From Desulforudis sp. (GTDB taxonomy: Bacteria; Bacillota; Desulfotomaculia; Desulfotomaculales; Desulforudaceae): a stretch of 62,747 bases of DNA. The position numbers and the translations under genes are program-made. The DNA is taken from positions 1 to 62,747 of the forward strand of contig QZIR01000003.1 in the NCBI GenBank assembly GCA_003604975.1, given 5' to 3'. Below are positions 8,548-17,766 of this stretch, in pieces. Every line of letters begins with the position of its first letter. Position 1 is the first letter of the stretch. The notes beneath the pieces were generated by a model that did no database searches, had not been told where the DNA came from, and saw only the letters and a list, made by a program, of their open reading frames with translations.

Positions 8548-9417
8548 ATGTGGGTGATCACCCTGATTGTAGTGATTGCAGTGACCCTGACCGCCTGCAG
8601 CGGCCGGGAACTGTCGACCGCTGCGCCCAATTCCCCGCCGGTGGTTGATGCAGATGCCGAGATCCCAGAAACGGATGTTGCGGTGTACTACCTGAGGTCA
8701 GACGGCAGACCCCATCTGGTCAGAGAAGTCCACTCCATTCGCGTGTCGGACGATGTTTTCCTGGCGGCGGTACGCGAGCTGACGGACGGCGTACCCACCA
8801 CCCCGGGGACTCAGGTCGGATTCCCCCACGAAATCAGCTGTCTTGGTGTCCAAGTCGACGGGCATCGTGCGGACGTCCGGTTTTCAAAAGACCTGGTTAT
8901 GGCCGGATCCAATGTTGAAACCCTTACGCTCGCCGTCATAGCCCTGGTGAACACCCTGACCGAGTTTAAGACCATTGAACAAGTCTGTTTAAGGGCCAAT
9001 GGTGTGGGACAAGTGGACCTGGAACTCTGGCTTACCGCTCTTGGCTTCCAGGGACAGCCGCTCAAACGCGATCTGTCCATGGTACTCGAACCGGCGATCT
9101 GGGTGGAGCACCCCGAACCAAACGGAATAGTTACAAACCCGGTACTGGTGAGGAGAAGTGCCTTGGTTGACGGTGGTGTAGTGGAAGTGAGGTTGGCTTC
9201 CGAAGCAGGTGAGATTCTAGCTGAAACCTTTACGGAGACTTCCAAAAAAAGGCCGGAACGCGGCAACTTTGACACCGAAATCGTGTTTACGTCCCCAGGA
9301 GGCGGCCGCGGATTCCTGGAGGTCTTCCATACGGAGTTAACCAGCGGCGAGGAGCGGGATAAGGTGATCATCCCGGTTGTCTTCGAAAACAACGGAAAGT
9401 TTACGGCCGGCCCCTAA
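8548..9417 (+). CDS. GerMN/Gmad2-domain lipoprotein
   Basis: 289 residues with a short N-terminal hydrophobic segment ending LTAC, a lipobox. Residues ~50-165 form a GerMN domain (VAVYYLRSDGRPHLVREVHSI ... LTDGVPT ... VNTLTEFKTIEQVCLRANG), and ~180-285 a Gmad2 immunoglobulin-like domain (IWVEHPEPNGIVTNPVLVR ... GRGFLEVFHTELTSGEERDKVIIPVVF). These domains occur in spore formers; GerM takes part in sporulation and germination at the septum or spore envelope. An SD-like GAAAGGAAGAGGG lies about 14 bases before ATG, rather far; GTG at 8554 is a possible alternative. Confidence 0.87.
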   Translation: MWVITLIVVIAVTLTACSGRELSTAAPNSPPVVDADAEIPETDVAVYYLRSDGRPHLVREVHSIRVSDDVFLAAVRELTDGVPTTPGTQVGFPHEISCLGVQVDGHRADVRFSKDLVMAGSNVETLTLAVIALVNTLTEFKTIEQVCLRANGVGQVDLELWLTALGFQGQPLKRDLSMVLEPAIWVEHPEPNGIVTNPVLVRRSALVDGGVVEVRLASEAGEILAETFTETSKKRPERGNFDTEIVFTSPGGGRGFLEVFHTELTSGEERDKVIIPVVFENNGKFTAGP

Positions 9418-9424
9418 TGCGGGG

Positions 9425-9450
9425 GAGAGACTGGCGGTAGCCAGTCTCTC
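9425..9450. terminator. Bidirectional terminator-like hairpin
   Basis: A perfect 11-bp stem (GAGAGACTGGC) with a GGTA loop lies between the convergent GerMN gene and the DUF1540 gene. The U tract is lacking, but the position fits termination in both directions. Confidence 0.65.
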
Positions 9451-9454
9451 GGGA

Positions 9455-9607
9455 TTAGGATTCCGCGGGTCTAAAGGTTTCACACTTGGTTTCATCGGAC
9501 GTGGCGGACTTCGACGAGTGGTTCCGGTTGACCTGGATCATGGGTGCATTACATTTGACATCGTTGTTGTAATTGCACTCGGTGACGTTGCACTTGATAT
9601 CGGGCAT
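9455..9607 (-). CDS. DUF1540 small cysteine-rich protein
   Basis: A 50-residue protein with a near-perfect ribosome site, GGAAGGAGG, 8 bases before ATG. It reads MPDIKCNVTECNYNNDVKC, then an acidic/Ser-rich linker, then TKCETF. The pattern CxVxxCxYNxxxxC with a later CxTF is the DUF1540 signature of small clostridial and Bacillus proteins, whose four cysteines probably bind a metal. Some are spore-associated; function is unknown. It lies 85 bases downstream of the SbcC-like gene and before a hairpin. Confidence 0.85.
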   Translation of the reverse strand: MPDIKCNVTECNYNNDVKCNAPMIQVNRNHSSKSATSDETKCETFRPAES

Positions 9608-9692
9608 TCACTGCACCTCCTTCCAACGGGATTGCGTTTATATTCTTCCGCAGGAAGGAGTCCGGATATTCATTTTTGCCGTGCTGTTTCTA

Positions 9693-10814
9693 TTATGTGG
9701 AACGGGGAGAGCGTCTGCTCCGAGCCCGAATGGAACTTCCCCGATGCTGAACGATGGTCTCTCCTTCAGGCAGCGACAGGACGCTCACGGAATCAGCCGA
9801 CCCGGTCAGGTGCTGGTCGTGCGTGAGCAGGATGATCTGAAGGTCAAATCCGTCCGATACGCTTTTCAAGAATCGACCGACGTTCGAGATGTACTGATCG
9901 CTCAGCGACCGGATCGGCTCGTCCAGGACCAGCGGGCCCGGCAAAGGCGGGTGCGCCGACACCATAAAGGCCACCCGGAGGGCCAGTGCGATAAACTCGC
10001 TGATACCGGAACCATAAGCGGCGACGGGAGCAAAAAGTAGCCTGTCCCCTCTTCCCCGTCGGGAGCGAATGAAGAAGTCGGCGCCAGCCGGCTCAGATTC
10101 GGGATCATATAGGACGACGAAGTCCAGGTCGGATTCAAACGTGTAGCGCAGGGCCGTGGTAACGAAGCACTCCAATTCATCCTTGGCCCGGGTACGGACA
10201 CTCTGAACCGAATGCCGGATCAAATCCTGAACCTGACCCCTGAACTCCGTACTGCGGGGATTCGATCTGCCAGATTGGTCAGCGGGGGCATCATCCGTTC
10301 GCAGGTTCATCAAGGCGGCGTCGGCGGCTAAGACTCCTTGCAGGCTACCGAGAGCGGTGGCCTTTACGTTAGCCGGATGGTTGATCAGAAAAGGCGGTTC
10401 CTGTGGAGTCGGCAATTGCAGACACAGCTTCAAACGGGTACCGATACGGGAAGGGACAATGCCGTGGCAGGCCACGGCCTCCGGTGGCATAAAACCGTCC
10501 CGGCATGGTACAAAGCGAGGCGGACCGCCGGGCAAAGCAATAACGTAACGTTCTTCACCCTCGTCCCATTCCCGGGTCAGACTGACCCCGTCGTCCGTGT
10601 AAACGGTGACCCGGCAGCGGGACTGGCCGTACGCCAAAAGGCTGACGGCCTGTTCCTCACCGAGAATCAACCAGTTGAGTCCCCGCACAATGGACGATTT
10701 GCCGTAACCAGATTCGCCTACGATGACATTAAGGCCCGCGTCAAACTGAATCTCGGTGGTCCGGTGGGACAGGATGTTTTCAAGCACCAGGCGTGAGATG
10801 TTCACCCAAATCAC
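9693..10814 (-). CDS. Compact SbcC/RecF-like ATPase
   Basis: 373 residues. Walker A is VIVGESGYGKSSIV (near residue 35), the signature region is SGISEFIALALR, Walker B is GPLVLDEPIRSLSDQ, and the switch histidine is in IILLTHD. This is the ABC-ATPase head of SMC/Rad50/SbcC proteins, but only about 100-150 residues separate the two halves, so the long coiled coil of SbcC (about 1,000 residues) is missing. The GTG start overlaps the stop of the upstream nuclease as GTGA, so the two are made together. Inferred role: ATP-gated DNA end processing with that nuclease. It could instead be RecF-like or phage-derived. Confidence 0.8.
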   Translation of the reverse strand: MIWVNISRLVLENILSHRTTEIQFDAGLNVIVGESGYGKSSIVRGLNWLILGEEQAVSLLAYGQSRCRVTVYTDDGVSLTREWDEGEERYVIALPGGPPRFVPCRDGFMPPEAVACHGIVPSRIGTRLKLCLQLPTPQEPPFLINHPANVKATALGSLQGVLAADAALMNLRTDDAPADQSGRSNPRSTEFRGQVQDLIRHSVQSVRTRAKDELECFVTTALRYTFESDLDFVVLYDPESEPAGADFFIRSRRGRGDRLLFAPVAAYGSGISEFIALALRVAFMVSAHPPLPGPLVLDEPIRSLSDQYISNVGRFLKSVSDGFDLQIILLTHDQHLTGSADSVSVLSLPEGETIVQHRGSSIRARSRRSPRST

Positions 10815-11779
10815 TCCGCATCCCGGCGATACTTATCGATCAGGCGCAGCGCTTCGTCCTTAACGGCTCTGCTCACTGTTCTTTTCTCACTGACATCGTC
10901 CAGCGTACCCTTCAAGTCCCGTACAACCGGACCCTCTCCATAAGTCCCGGCCAACCCGGTAATGCACTCCTCGCGCGTCCTGGATACATCCGGCCCACTG
11001 AGGTCGATCACCTCGCGGCCGGGACGCGCCGATTGCAGGGATATGTACCGGAAGGTCAAACCTGTTGGCTCAAAGTCAAGGACCACAATCCGGGGTAGCC
11101 GGTTAATGTCGACCGGTTGGTGTGATAAACGCACGACTGACCCCGGATTGATGAACAACTTCCCTTCCGCCCAGACTTCCGGATAGCCAAAATGGGCATG
11201 ACTGCCCAGGGTCACGTCCGCTTCGGTAAAGGGAGCCACCTGCTCGATTAGGGTGTACGGCGTGTCCTTGAAGAAGGGCTTGTTTAGTAACATGCCGTGG
11301 GCCATGTGTACGGCGAAATCACAGTCCACCTTGTCCACACAATAGTCAAGGACCGGATCACGCCGGTCTATGGCGTGGTGGAAGTGTTGTCCGGTTAATT
11401 GGACCCGTACCCGATCATCCGATAGATACAGACGTTCCTCCGGCTGCAGCAGACTGATGATATTCAGGTTGCTTAGGAACCCAAGCATTGTCCGGTCAAG
11501 GGTGTCGGGGCTGTAAGCATACATGTCGTGATTACCGGCGACCGCGTAGATCGGGATTCCCACCGACATCAGGATACGCATGCAGCCTGAGACGAGCGGG
11601 AACTCCGGTGTCGGAAGGTCAAAGAGATCGCCTCCGTGTAAAATGGCATCCGCCTTTTCAGACACGGCAATATCAGCCACTTCCTGCAGCTTTAAGCGTA
11701 GGGTGGCCGGGAAGTCGTCAGTTCTATTTCGTGGGTTACTCCCTCTTATGTGGGTGTCTGTCAAGTATAGTAGTTTCAT
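10811..11779 (-). CDS. SbcD/Mre11-like metallophosphoesterase
   Basis: 322 residues. The calcineurin-like metal-binding motifs appear in order: YLTDTHIRG, HGGDLFD, AVAGNHDMY, MAHG and GSHAHFGYPE. These match the SbcD/Mre11 DNA exonuclease core. The C-terminal ~90 residues (from PRIVVLDFEPTGL) would form the capping domain. SbcD normally pairs with SbcC in a Mn-dependent nuclease acting on DNA ends and hairpins; here the partner is the short ATPase overlapping by 4 bases. ATG is preceded by only a weak site. Bases 11780-11925 upstream contain no gene. Confidence 0.87.
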   Translation of the reverse strand: MKLLYLTDTHIRGSNPRNRTDDFPATLRLKLQEVADIAVSEKADAILHGGDLFDLPTPEFPLVSGCMRILMSVGIPIYAVAGNHDMYAYSPDTLDRTMLGFLSNLNIISLLQPEERLYLSDDRVRVQLTGQHFHHAIDRRDPVLDYCVDKVDCDFAVHMAHGMLLNKPFFKDTPYTLIEQVAPFTEADVTLGSHAHFGYPEVWAEGKLFINPGSVVRLSHQPVDINRLPRIVVLDFEPTGLTFRYISLQSARPGREVIDLSGPDVSRTREECITGLAGTYGEGPVVRDLKGTLDDVSEKRTVSRAVKDEALRLIDKYRRDAE

Positions 11780-11925
11780 CCTAATCGATTCCCGGGCTTA
11801 GTTTTTTGAATATTTCGCCGGGTTTAGGACTAAATCCTGCAGTATCGTTGATAAAACCCGTGTACCACAATCTTATTCAACCAGTGAAAAAATGAAAACC
11901 ATCTCCAAGCACGTTAATCAATACT

Positions 11926-12159
11926 TCACGGTGTCAACAACCGTTCAAAGGCAAGATATAACGGTCGGACCAAACCCTCGATGCCCTTGGTAATGTTCGG
12001 AATAGGCAGCTGCAGCAATTGTCCGAAACTCAGTACCATGGCGATTAGGGTTACGCCGGCAAAGGCCCAGATTTCACGGTATAATTTCCGGCGGACGAGT
12101 TTAGGCACCTCCGCGGCGATAATGGTAGCAAACAACAACAGTAAGAGAAAAAAGTTCAA
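11926..12159 (-). CDS. Small membrane protein of the ger operon
   Basis: 77 residues from TTG 12159, which follows AAAGGTGAT by about 6 bases; TTG 12189 or GTG 12177 would add 10 or 6 residues. It has two hydrophobic helices (FFLLLLLFATIIAAEV and AFAGVTLIAMVLSFGQLL) separated by a basic loop, ending in a likely amphipathic tail. It is the last gene after gerAC, and small two-helix proteins are often found with gerA-type operons (some called GerD- or GerW-like without homology). No family is assigned. Confidence 0.65.
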   Translation of the reverse strand: MNFFLLLLLFATIIAAEVPKLVRRKLYREIWAFAGVTLIAMVLSFGQLLQLPIPNITKGIEGLVRPLYLAFERLLTP

Positions 12160-12225
12160 ATCCGCATCACCTTTCACCAATAGGCTCAAATCTAGAAGTC
12201 CGAGTGCAGCTTCAAACCACTACCC

Positions 12226-13458
12226 CTAATCCTTGATGGTAATCCCCTTCTGGATGAAGCCGGTACGGTGGATCGTGGCCTCGGCGCGAGCCGTAATTTC
12301 CACGGTGGGGAAGATCTCCGGCCAGTTGTCCTTCATTTCCCGCCACTCCCGCGGGAACTTCCGGTGGAATGCCGCCCCTACCCCAAGTACGTCAGCGCCT
12401 AGATCCTGAGACTTGTTGGCCGCCGCGATTACCTCCTGCTCGATTTCCCGCGCCAGCGCATGATCCAGAGTGTGCAGGACCTCGGGACGGGTTAAATCGA
12501 GCGGGGCCTCGGCCTGGGCCAACTCGGCCACTACACCGGTAATCTCTATCGTAACCAGAAGCCTCCCGTCTTGAATGGCGGGAATCATGCGGCCCTTTCC
12601 GCGCAGTATATCTAAGGTTACCCTTCCACTTCCGGATGGGCTCGGAACGGTGACAAAGCCTCCCCGTATTTCGTTCCGTGCCCACTGGAGACCCTGTGTT
12701 TCACGCTCGGTAAGGTAACCGGCGAACCGGTCACCACGGAAGGCGGCGGCACCGCTCAGTTCAATAGTCAGGGTGGGTTCCGGTGCGTTTGCCTGCTGCA
12801 CCAGGGCCGGACGGGCCGGGTTGTTCCGTACCCGCACAACGCCACAGTAGGCATCCTGCCCCTCGGTGGAAAGCATCCGTAGAAACGCGCTCAGGGTTAC
12901 GATGGCAAAGCGTGACGTCTGCTGCTCCTGGTCGATGATCCGCTCGATACGGCCCGCCGGGATGGTTTCATGCGGGGCGGGGACGTCCAGAAGGACGCGT
13001 GGGTCGTTCGGAGTGACGAGGACGTGGTTTAGACGGCGCCGGATTTCCATGCTCCGTTCAAAGAAATCCAAGTGAGGGGCGATACCCTGCCGTGTCAACC
13101 CTTCAGAAAAGATGACCAGGGTGTTCTGCGCCCAGAAGAGCCGCCGTGGGGCCTGAAGGGCCAGCTGCCGGATAGCCTCGAAGACCGTGGACCCCTCGGC
13201 CTCGAAGTTGCGGTAGGCCTTGGCGTCCTGGCTGGCGCCGGGGGTGATCCTCGCCGTTCCCGCACCCCCCAAGGTGGCCGGGTTCGGTACCTGGGCGAGC
13301 AGGTGGACCTTTCCGTCCGGAGCGGAATTGAGCGCAGTCGCCCGGACATAGCCCAGATCCTCGGCCTCCTTCTTGTCCCAGCACCCGCCCATGCTCCCCC
13401 CAATTACGAGGAGAGCAATAATGAACAGGCAGAACCGTGTTCTTCCATTACCGGCCAT
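12226..13458 (-). CDS. gerAC: Ger(x)C-family spore germination lipoprotein
   Basis: 410 residues. The signal peptide ends in GGSMGGCWD, the lipobox and the CWD motif typical of Ger(x)C proteins. Features then include EAEDLGYVRATALN, a central GTG/EG-rich domain, and the C-terminal Ger(x)C domain (DPRVLLDVPAPHETIPAGRIERIIDQEQQTS and later EQEVIAAANKSQDLGADVLGVG). It forms the C subunit of a nutrient germinant receptor in the inner spore membrane. ATG 13458 is chosen (GGAGG 11 bases upstream); an upstream TTG at 13476 is possible. It follows gerAA by 42 bases. Confidence 0.9.
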   Translation of the reverse strand: MAGNGRTRFCLFIIALLVIGGSMGGCWDKKEAEDLGYVRATALNSAPDGKVHLLAQVPNPATLGGAGTARITPGASQDAKAYRNFEAEGSTVFEAIRQLALQAPRRLFWAQNTLVIFSEGLTRQGIAPHLDFFERSMEIRRRLNHVLVTPNDPRVLLDVPAPHETIPAGRIERIIDQEQQTSRFAIVTLSAFLRMLSTEGQDAYCGVVRVRNNPARPALVQQANAPEPTLTIELSGAAAFRGDRFAGYLTERETQGLQWARNEIRGGFVTVPSPSGSGRVTLDILRGKGRMIPAIQDGRLLVTIEITGVVAELAQAEAPLDLTRPEVLHTLDHALAREIEQEVIAAANKSQDLGADVLGVGAAFHRKFPREWREMKDNWPEIFPTVEITARAEATIHRTGFIQKGITIKD

Positions 13459-13500
13459 ATCCAGCGGAACCTCCAACGTCTGTAAAGCTTGATAGCACTT

Positions 13501-15153
13501 TTACTTCCTGCTCTCGGGTCTTGGCTTGAGGTCCGGTGTCTGTCGCTGCCGGTTGCGCTTCGAGAGTTCGTGCGGTCGACCGCGCATCGCCCACCAGGGA
13601 AAGCGCACAACCGAGTCCTTAAGATCCGAGACGTGTAGGGGGGTAACCCCCCCTAAATACGGCAGCCCCAGCGTACGCAGGCCGGCCATGTGGATGACGA
13701 TTGCCAGCACCCCGGCGATCACCCCGTAAAGGCCCAACATACCCCCCAGAATGGTCAGGGGAAAGCGGATCAGGCGCAGCGTGAAGGCCATGGAAAATAC
13801 CGGCACAACAAAGGAGGCGATCCCGGTAACAGCCACGACGATTACGGCCAGGGGTGAGGTCAGCCCGGCCTGGATCGCGGCCTGGCCAATGACCAGGGCT
13901 CCGACGATGGACACTGCCTGGCCCACCGGACGCGGCAGCCTGATTCCGGCCTCACGCAGGAGCTCAAAGGCGTAGTCAATCAGCAGCATCTCGATCACCG
14001 CCGGGAAGGGTATCCCCTGGCGCGCAGCCACGACCTGAAAAAGCAGGACTTCCGGGAGCATCTCCTGGTGAAAGGTCGTGATGGCCACGTAAACCGCCGG
14101 GCCGATCAGCGCGATGGTCAGGGCGACATAGCGCAGGATGCGGATTGCCGTCGCGAACCAGTAGTTCTGGTAGTAGTCTTCCGAAGCGTGCATCAGAGCC
14201 TGGAACTCAAAGGGTACCACGAGGGCAAAAGGCGTATTCTCGAGCAGGATGGCTATCCGTCCCTCCAGCAGGGCTGCGACCACCCTGTCTGGCCGCTCGG
14301 TGTTCAGAGCCTGCGGGAAAGGGGATAGCGGCCGGTCGGCGATCATCTCCTCGATGTAGGAACTCTCCAGAACCCCGTCGATGTTGTCGCCGATCCGCTT
14401 TAAGCGGCGGTTCAATTCGGCGAGGTGCTCCGGGTTGACCAGCCCCTTGATGTACAATACCGAGACCTGGGTATGAGTCTCCCGGCCCAGGAAGTGGTTC
14501 TCAACCGCCAGGTTAGGGCTCTTCAGGCGGCGCTGAACCAGGCTCAGACCGTGAGCCAGGGACTCGGTAAAGCCCTCCCGCGGGCCGCGGACCACGCTTT
14601 CGCTAACCGGTTCCTCGATGGAGCGGGTTTGGAACCCGGTAACTTCCGCCGATAAGGCCCGTGATTCCTGGTCCAGGAGCAGGACTACCCCGCCTTCCAG
14701 TACGTCCCGAACTATTTCCCCGATGGTATCCCGTGTACGTACCGGGACGGTGGTTATCCCGGCAAACTGAACTATCTCCAGGAGGCCTTTCCCCTGAGGT
14801 ACCGGTTCATCCCGGGTGTAATGCATCAGCGGCCTTAGGATATTGGCACTTACCAATAAGGTGTCAACCATGCCCTTGACGAAGACGGCAGCCACCGGAA
14901 TTTTCCCGGCGACCAGGAACTCACGGACGTTAAATCCGGGGCTGTCCACAAAAATCCGCTTTAACACAGCGATGTTCTGGGCCAGAGACGCGGAAAGGGG
15001 CATTTGCTTAAGCTTGTCGTAGTGATAGGTCTCGTTGCCGGCGCCGTTTGCCGGAAGAGTCGACTCATCCTCCGCCGTGTTTCTCTTCTGTTGCACCTCG
15101 CGCAGCATTTCGCTCAGCCGGCGGGTTACGAGTCGGCGTTTACGCTCCGGCAT
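13501..15153 (-). CDS. gerAA: Spore germination receptor A subunit
   Basis: 550 residues. A large soluble N-terminal domain (LSASLAQNIAVLKRIFVDSPGFNVREFLV ... SYIEEMIADRPLSPFPQALNTERPDRVVAALLEGRIAILLENTPFALVVP) is followed by several membrane helices (about residues 290-510: RYVALTIALIGPAVYVAITTFH, LPRPVGQAVSIVGALVIGQAAIQAG, PLAVIVVAVTGIASFVVPVFSMAF) and a basic tail. This is the GerA family, part of the nutrient receptor. ATG lies one base after the gerAB stop (TAG-C-ATG), so the genes are coupled. Expression in the forespore under sigma G is expected from the family; I could not fix a promoter. Confidence 0.93.
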   Translation of the reverse strand: MPERKRRLVTRRLSEMLREVQQKRNTAEDESTLPANGAGNETYHYDKLKQMPLSASLAQNIAVLKRIFVDSPGFNVREFLVAGKIPVAAVFVKGMVDTLLVSANILRPLMHYTRDEPVPQGKGLLEIVQFAGITTVPVRTRDTIGEIVRDVLEGGVVLLLDQESRALSAEVTGFQTRSIEEPVSESVVRGPREGFTESLAHGLSLVQRRLKSPNLAVENHFLGRETHTQVSVLYIKGLVNPEHLAELNRRLKRIGDNIDGVLESSYIEEMIADRPLSPFPQALNTERPDRVVAALLEGRIAILLENTPFALVVPFEFQALMHASEDYYQNYWFATAIRILRYVALTIALIGPAVYVAITTFHQEMLPEVLLFQVVAARQGIPFPAVIEMLLIDYAFELLREAGIRLPRPVGQAVSIVGALVIGQAAIQAGLTSPLAVIVVAVTGIASFVVPVFSMAFTLRLIRFPLTILGGMLGLYGVIAGVLAIVIHMAGLRTLGLPYLGGVTPLHVSDLKDSVVRFPWWAMRGRPHELSKRNRQRQTPDLKPRPESRK

Positions 15154-15154
15154 G

Positions 15155-16282
15155 CTAAACCTCTCCCCCCTTCCCAGGCTGCGGTCTTATGCCCCGGATT
15201 ACGGCTACACCCAGGATCAGCCCGGTGAGAATGAACTGCACAAAGCTAATGGCAAAGGGGAAGACCTCCCCGGAGAAGGACTTAAGCTCGGTGATGTCAA
15301 CCCACGCCTGGAAAGACAGGGCGGTGATGACTACCGCCAGGGGCAGGATCAGGGGCCGGTAGTCCTTAAGGTTCAGCCACTGGGCGAGGCCCAGCGTGCC
15401 TGCGTAGAAGAATGTGGTCAGTTTAAACAGCATTCCCGCCACCCAGAAGGCCATGAACACGGCGTCCTGGCGTGAGAAGATGGGTAGCGCCGGGATGTCA
15501 ACGTGCCGCGCGAGGGAGAGGGTCGGAAAAAGCTTGGTTGCTGCCTGGGCGGCCCCAAACTGGCCCACGGCAGCCACGACGATCATCTCTAAGACCAGGA
15601 AGAGGACCAGCACCGCCAGGAGGTTGAACTTCACCATGCGGGGCTGGTCGGTCGCAAGGATAAAGGGCATGAGCATCAGGATCACGGTCGTTTCCCCGAA
15701 CCAGGAGCCGGGGGTGACCGCCCCAAGGATTACCGGCCCGGGCCCGTTTTCAAGGATCGGGAGGAACGCCTCCAGCCGGACCTCCTTTATTCCAAGCATA
15801 ATAATCAGAAAGATAGCGCCAATCATGCTCCAGAGCACAACCGTGTTCACCCGGCAGAGAACCTCCAGCCCCTGGTAAAGCACGTAGACGGCCAGGAGCG
15901 TCAGCACACAGATAATGACAATCATCGGCGTGCGCGAAAGGTAGGCCGCGTTTATCAGTTCTGAAAACTCCCGCTGTACGAAGTAGGCGACGAACAAGTA
16001 ATAGTAAACGTAAATGAACCCGACCAGTTTCCCGAGTACCGGCCCAAGTACCCGCGGTGTGTACTGGACAACCGTCTCTCCCGGGAAGCGCAGGGCCAGG
16101 CGAACTGCAATGTACGTCACCAGGGCGCCGAAGGCGCCAGCCAGGAGTAGCGAGAGCCAGGCGTCTTGGCGGGCGTGTTGGGCGGTGATCGAAGGGACGA
16201 AGAGAATTGCCGTAGCGAGCACGATACTGATCGCGTAGTTCATAGCCTGAAAGCCCGAGATCTTTCCCTCTTCCCGTATCAG
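15155..16282 (-). CDS. gerAB: Spore germination permease, B subunit
   Basis: An amino-acid-permease-like protein with about 10 membrane helices, the B subunit thought to bind the germinant. The first ATG (16243) gives 362 residues and begins directly in helix 1 (MNYAISIVLATAILFVPS). The frame stays open upstream and encodes REEGKISGFQA, which resembles the GKIS N-terminus normal for GerAB, and a CTG codon at 16282 sits 9 bases after AAAGGGGG. I therefore extend the gene to this non-canonical CTG start (375 residues); the shorter ATG form has only a poor ribosome site. First gene of the operon gerAB-gerAA-gerAC. Confidence 0.85.
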   Translation of the reverse strand: MIREEGKISGFQAMNYAISIVLATAILFVPSITAQHARQDAWLSLLLAGAFGALVTYIAVRLALRFPGETVVQYTPRVLGPVLGKLVGFIYVYYYLFVAYFVQREFSELINAAYLSRTPMIVIICVLTLLAVYVLYQGLEVLCRVNTVVLWSMIGAIFLIIMLGIKEVRLEAFLPILENGPGPVILGAVTPGSWFGETTVILMLMPFILATDQPRMVKFNLLAVLVLFLVLEMIVVAAVGQFGAAQAATKLFPTLSLARHVDIPALPIFSRQDAVFMAFWVAGMLFKLTTFFYAGTLGLAQWLNLKDYRPLILPLAVVITALSFQAWVDITELKSFSGEVFPFAISFVQFILTGLILGVAVIRGIRPQPGKGGEV

Positions 16283-16631
16283 GTAGGTCAGCCCCCTTTA
16301 AAATCCTGCCGGAACAGGAAGATTGATACCGTTTTATCCGCATCGTACCTTGATAGGCATATTTTCCTTCACCAAGGTCACGATTATGCGCAGGGAAGGG
16401 CAGACACAAGCCAATGTAGGCCAATGTCAACCTTAGCATAACGGTCTCAAATCGGCCTCCAGTGTGCACTTAACATCAATCAGCGGGAGAAAAACAGAAT
16501 ATTGGAGGGGCGGCCGTGTAAGGAATAACTGTAAAGTGGCTTCTGTATCAAACAAAACAACGGTTACCGAACGAACGCCGGTAACCGTTATCTAAACAGG
16601 ATTAATGAGGGTAATCTACCGCAGAATATCT
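16283..16631. other. Intergenic region upstream of ger operon
   Basis: 349 bases between the ger operon and the upstream dehydrogenase gene. It should carry the ger promoter, but no convincing sigma-G or sigma-A pair was seen. CCAATGT occurs twice 12 bases apart near 16411-16430. The upstream end holds the terminator at 16549-16589. No gene is visible. Confidence 0.4.
16549..16589 (-). terminator. Rho-independent terminator
   Basis: On the minus strand a perfect 10-bp stem (AACGGTTACC/GGTAACCGTT) with an 11-base loop is followed by GTTTTGTTTG. It lies 42 bases after the stop of the dehydrogenase gene. Confidence 0.85.
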
Positions 16632-17681
16632 CTATAAGTGAGCTACTACCAAGTCGCCTACTTCGGACGTGGAGTAGCCCATCCGGCCCGCGGCCAGGCT
16701 CTTAAGTTTTGTCGCGCAGACCTGCTTTACCGCTTCCTCAATGATCTGGGCCGCCTCGGCCTCACCCAGGACGTCCAGCATCATCGCCCCGGCACAGATC
16801 GCCGCCAGCGGATTGATCACGTTTTGCCCGGTGTACTTCGGCGCCGAACCGCCGATCGGTTCAAACATCGAGACCCCCTGGGGATTGATGTTGCCACCGG
16901 CGGCAATACCCATGCCGCCCTGAATCATGGCCCCGAGGTCGGTGATGATGTCCCCGAACATATTGTCGGTGACGATGACGTCGAACCATTCCGGGTTCTT
17001 GACCATCCACATGCAGATCGCGTCCACGTGGGCGTAGTCCCGCTTGATCTCGGGATACTCCGCGCCAACGGTATTAAACACCCTTTCCCACAGGCCGAAG
17101 GCATAGGTCAGGACGTTCGTCTTGCCGCAGAGCGTCAGCTTCTTCTGATTGTTCCGTCTCTGGCAGTAATCAAAGGCGTACCGCAGGCAGCGTTCCACAC
17201 CCATTCGGGTGTTGACCGAGGTCTGAATCGCCACTTCATCCGGCGTCCCCTCCCGCAGGAGGCCACCGGTTCCGGCGTAAAGGCCCTCCGTGTTCTCCCG
17301 CACGACCACAAAGTCAATGTGTTCGGGTCCCTTGCCCACCAGGGGACACTCCACACCCGGATACAGCTTCACCGGGCGCAGGTTGATGTACTGGTCCAGT
17401 TCAAAGCGCAGGCGTAGCAGAATGCCTTTTTCCAGAATACCCGGTTTGACATCCGGATGACCGATAGCCCCCAGGTAGATGGCGTCGTAGGTACGCAACT
17501 CGTCCACGGCGCCCTCGGGCAGGACTTCACCGGTGCGCAGGTAACGCTCGCCGCCAAAATCGAAGAACTTGGTCTCGAAGTTAAAGCCATACTTCAGGGC
17601 TGCGGCCTGGAGCACCTTAATGCCTTCAGCGATCATCTCAGGGCCTGTTCCGTCACCAGCCACTACAGCAATTCGGTACAT
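16632..17681 (-). CDS. Isopropylmalate/isocitrate dehydrogenase family enzyme
   Basis: 349 residues of the beta-decarboxylating dehydrogenase family. Motifs: AGDGTGPE at the N-terminus, [18 protein letters not shown] with the substrate-binding arginines, [17 protein letters not shown] (catalytic Lys region), [19 protein letters not shown] (metal-binding Asp) and [21 protein letters not shown]. Length and LRFELD favour 3-isopropylmalate dehydrogenase (leucine synthesis) over isocitrate dehydrogenase, but tartrate- and homoisocitrate-type enzymes look similar, so no symbol is given. AGGAGG lies 8 bases before ATG. It follows the deoB-pdp pair, and no other leu gene is nearby. Confidence 0.85.
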   Translation of the reverse strand: MYRIAVVAGDGTGPEMIAEGIKVLQAAALKYGFNFETKFFDFGGERYLRTGEVLPEGAVDELRTYDAIYLGAIGHPDVKPGILEKGILLRLRFELDQYINLRPVKLYPGVECPLVGKGPEHIDFVVVRENTEGLYAGTGGLLREGTPDEVAIQTSVNTRMGVERCLRYAFDYCQRRNNQKKLTLCGKTNVLTYAFGLWERVFNTVGAEYPEIKRDYAHVDAICMWMVKNPEWFDVIVTDNMFGDIITDLGAMIQGGMGIAAGGNINPQGVSMFEPIGGSAPKYTGQNVINPLAAICAGAMMLDVLGEAEAAQIIEEAVKQVCATKLKSLAAGRMGYSTSEVGDLVVAHL

Positions 17682-17766
17682 AATGTTTTCCTCCTACTGC
17701 AATTCATGGATACACAGATGCGTAACATAACTTAATTCGCGGCCTTCGACAAGTCTCCTCTTACTT

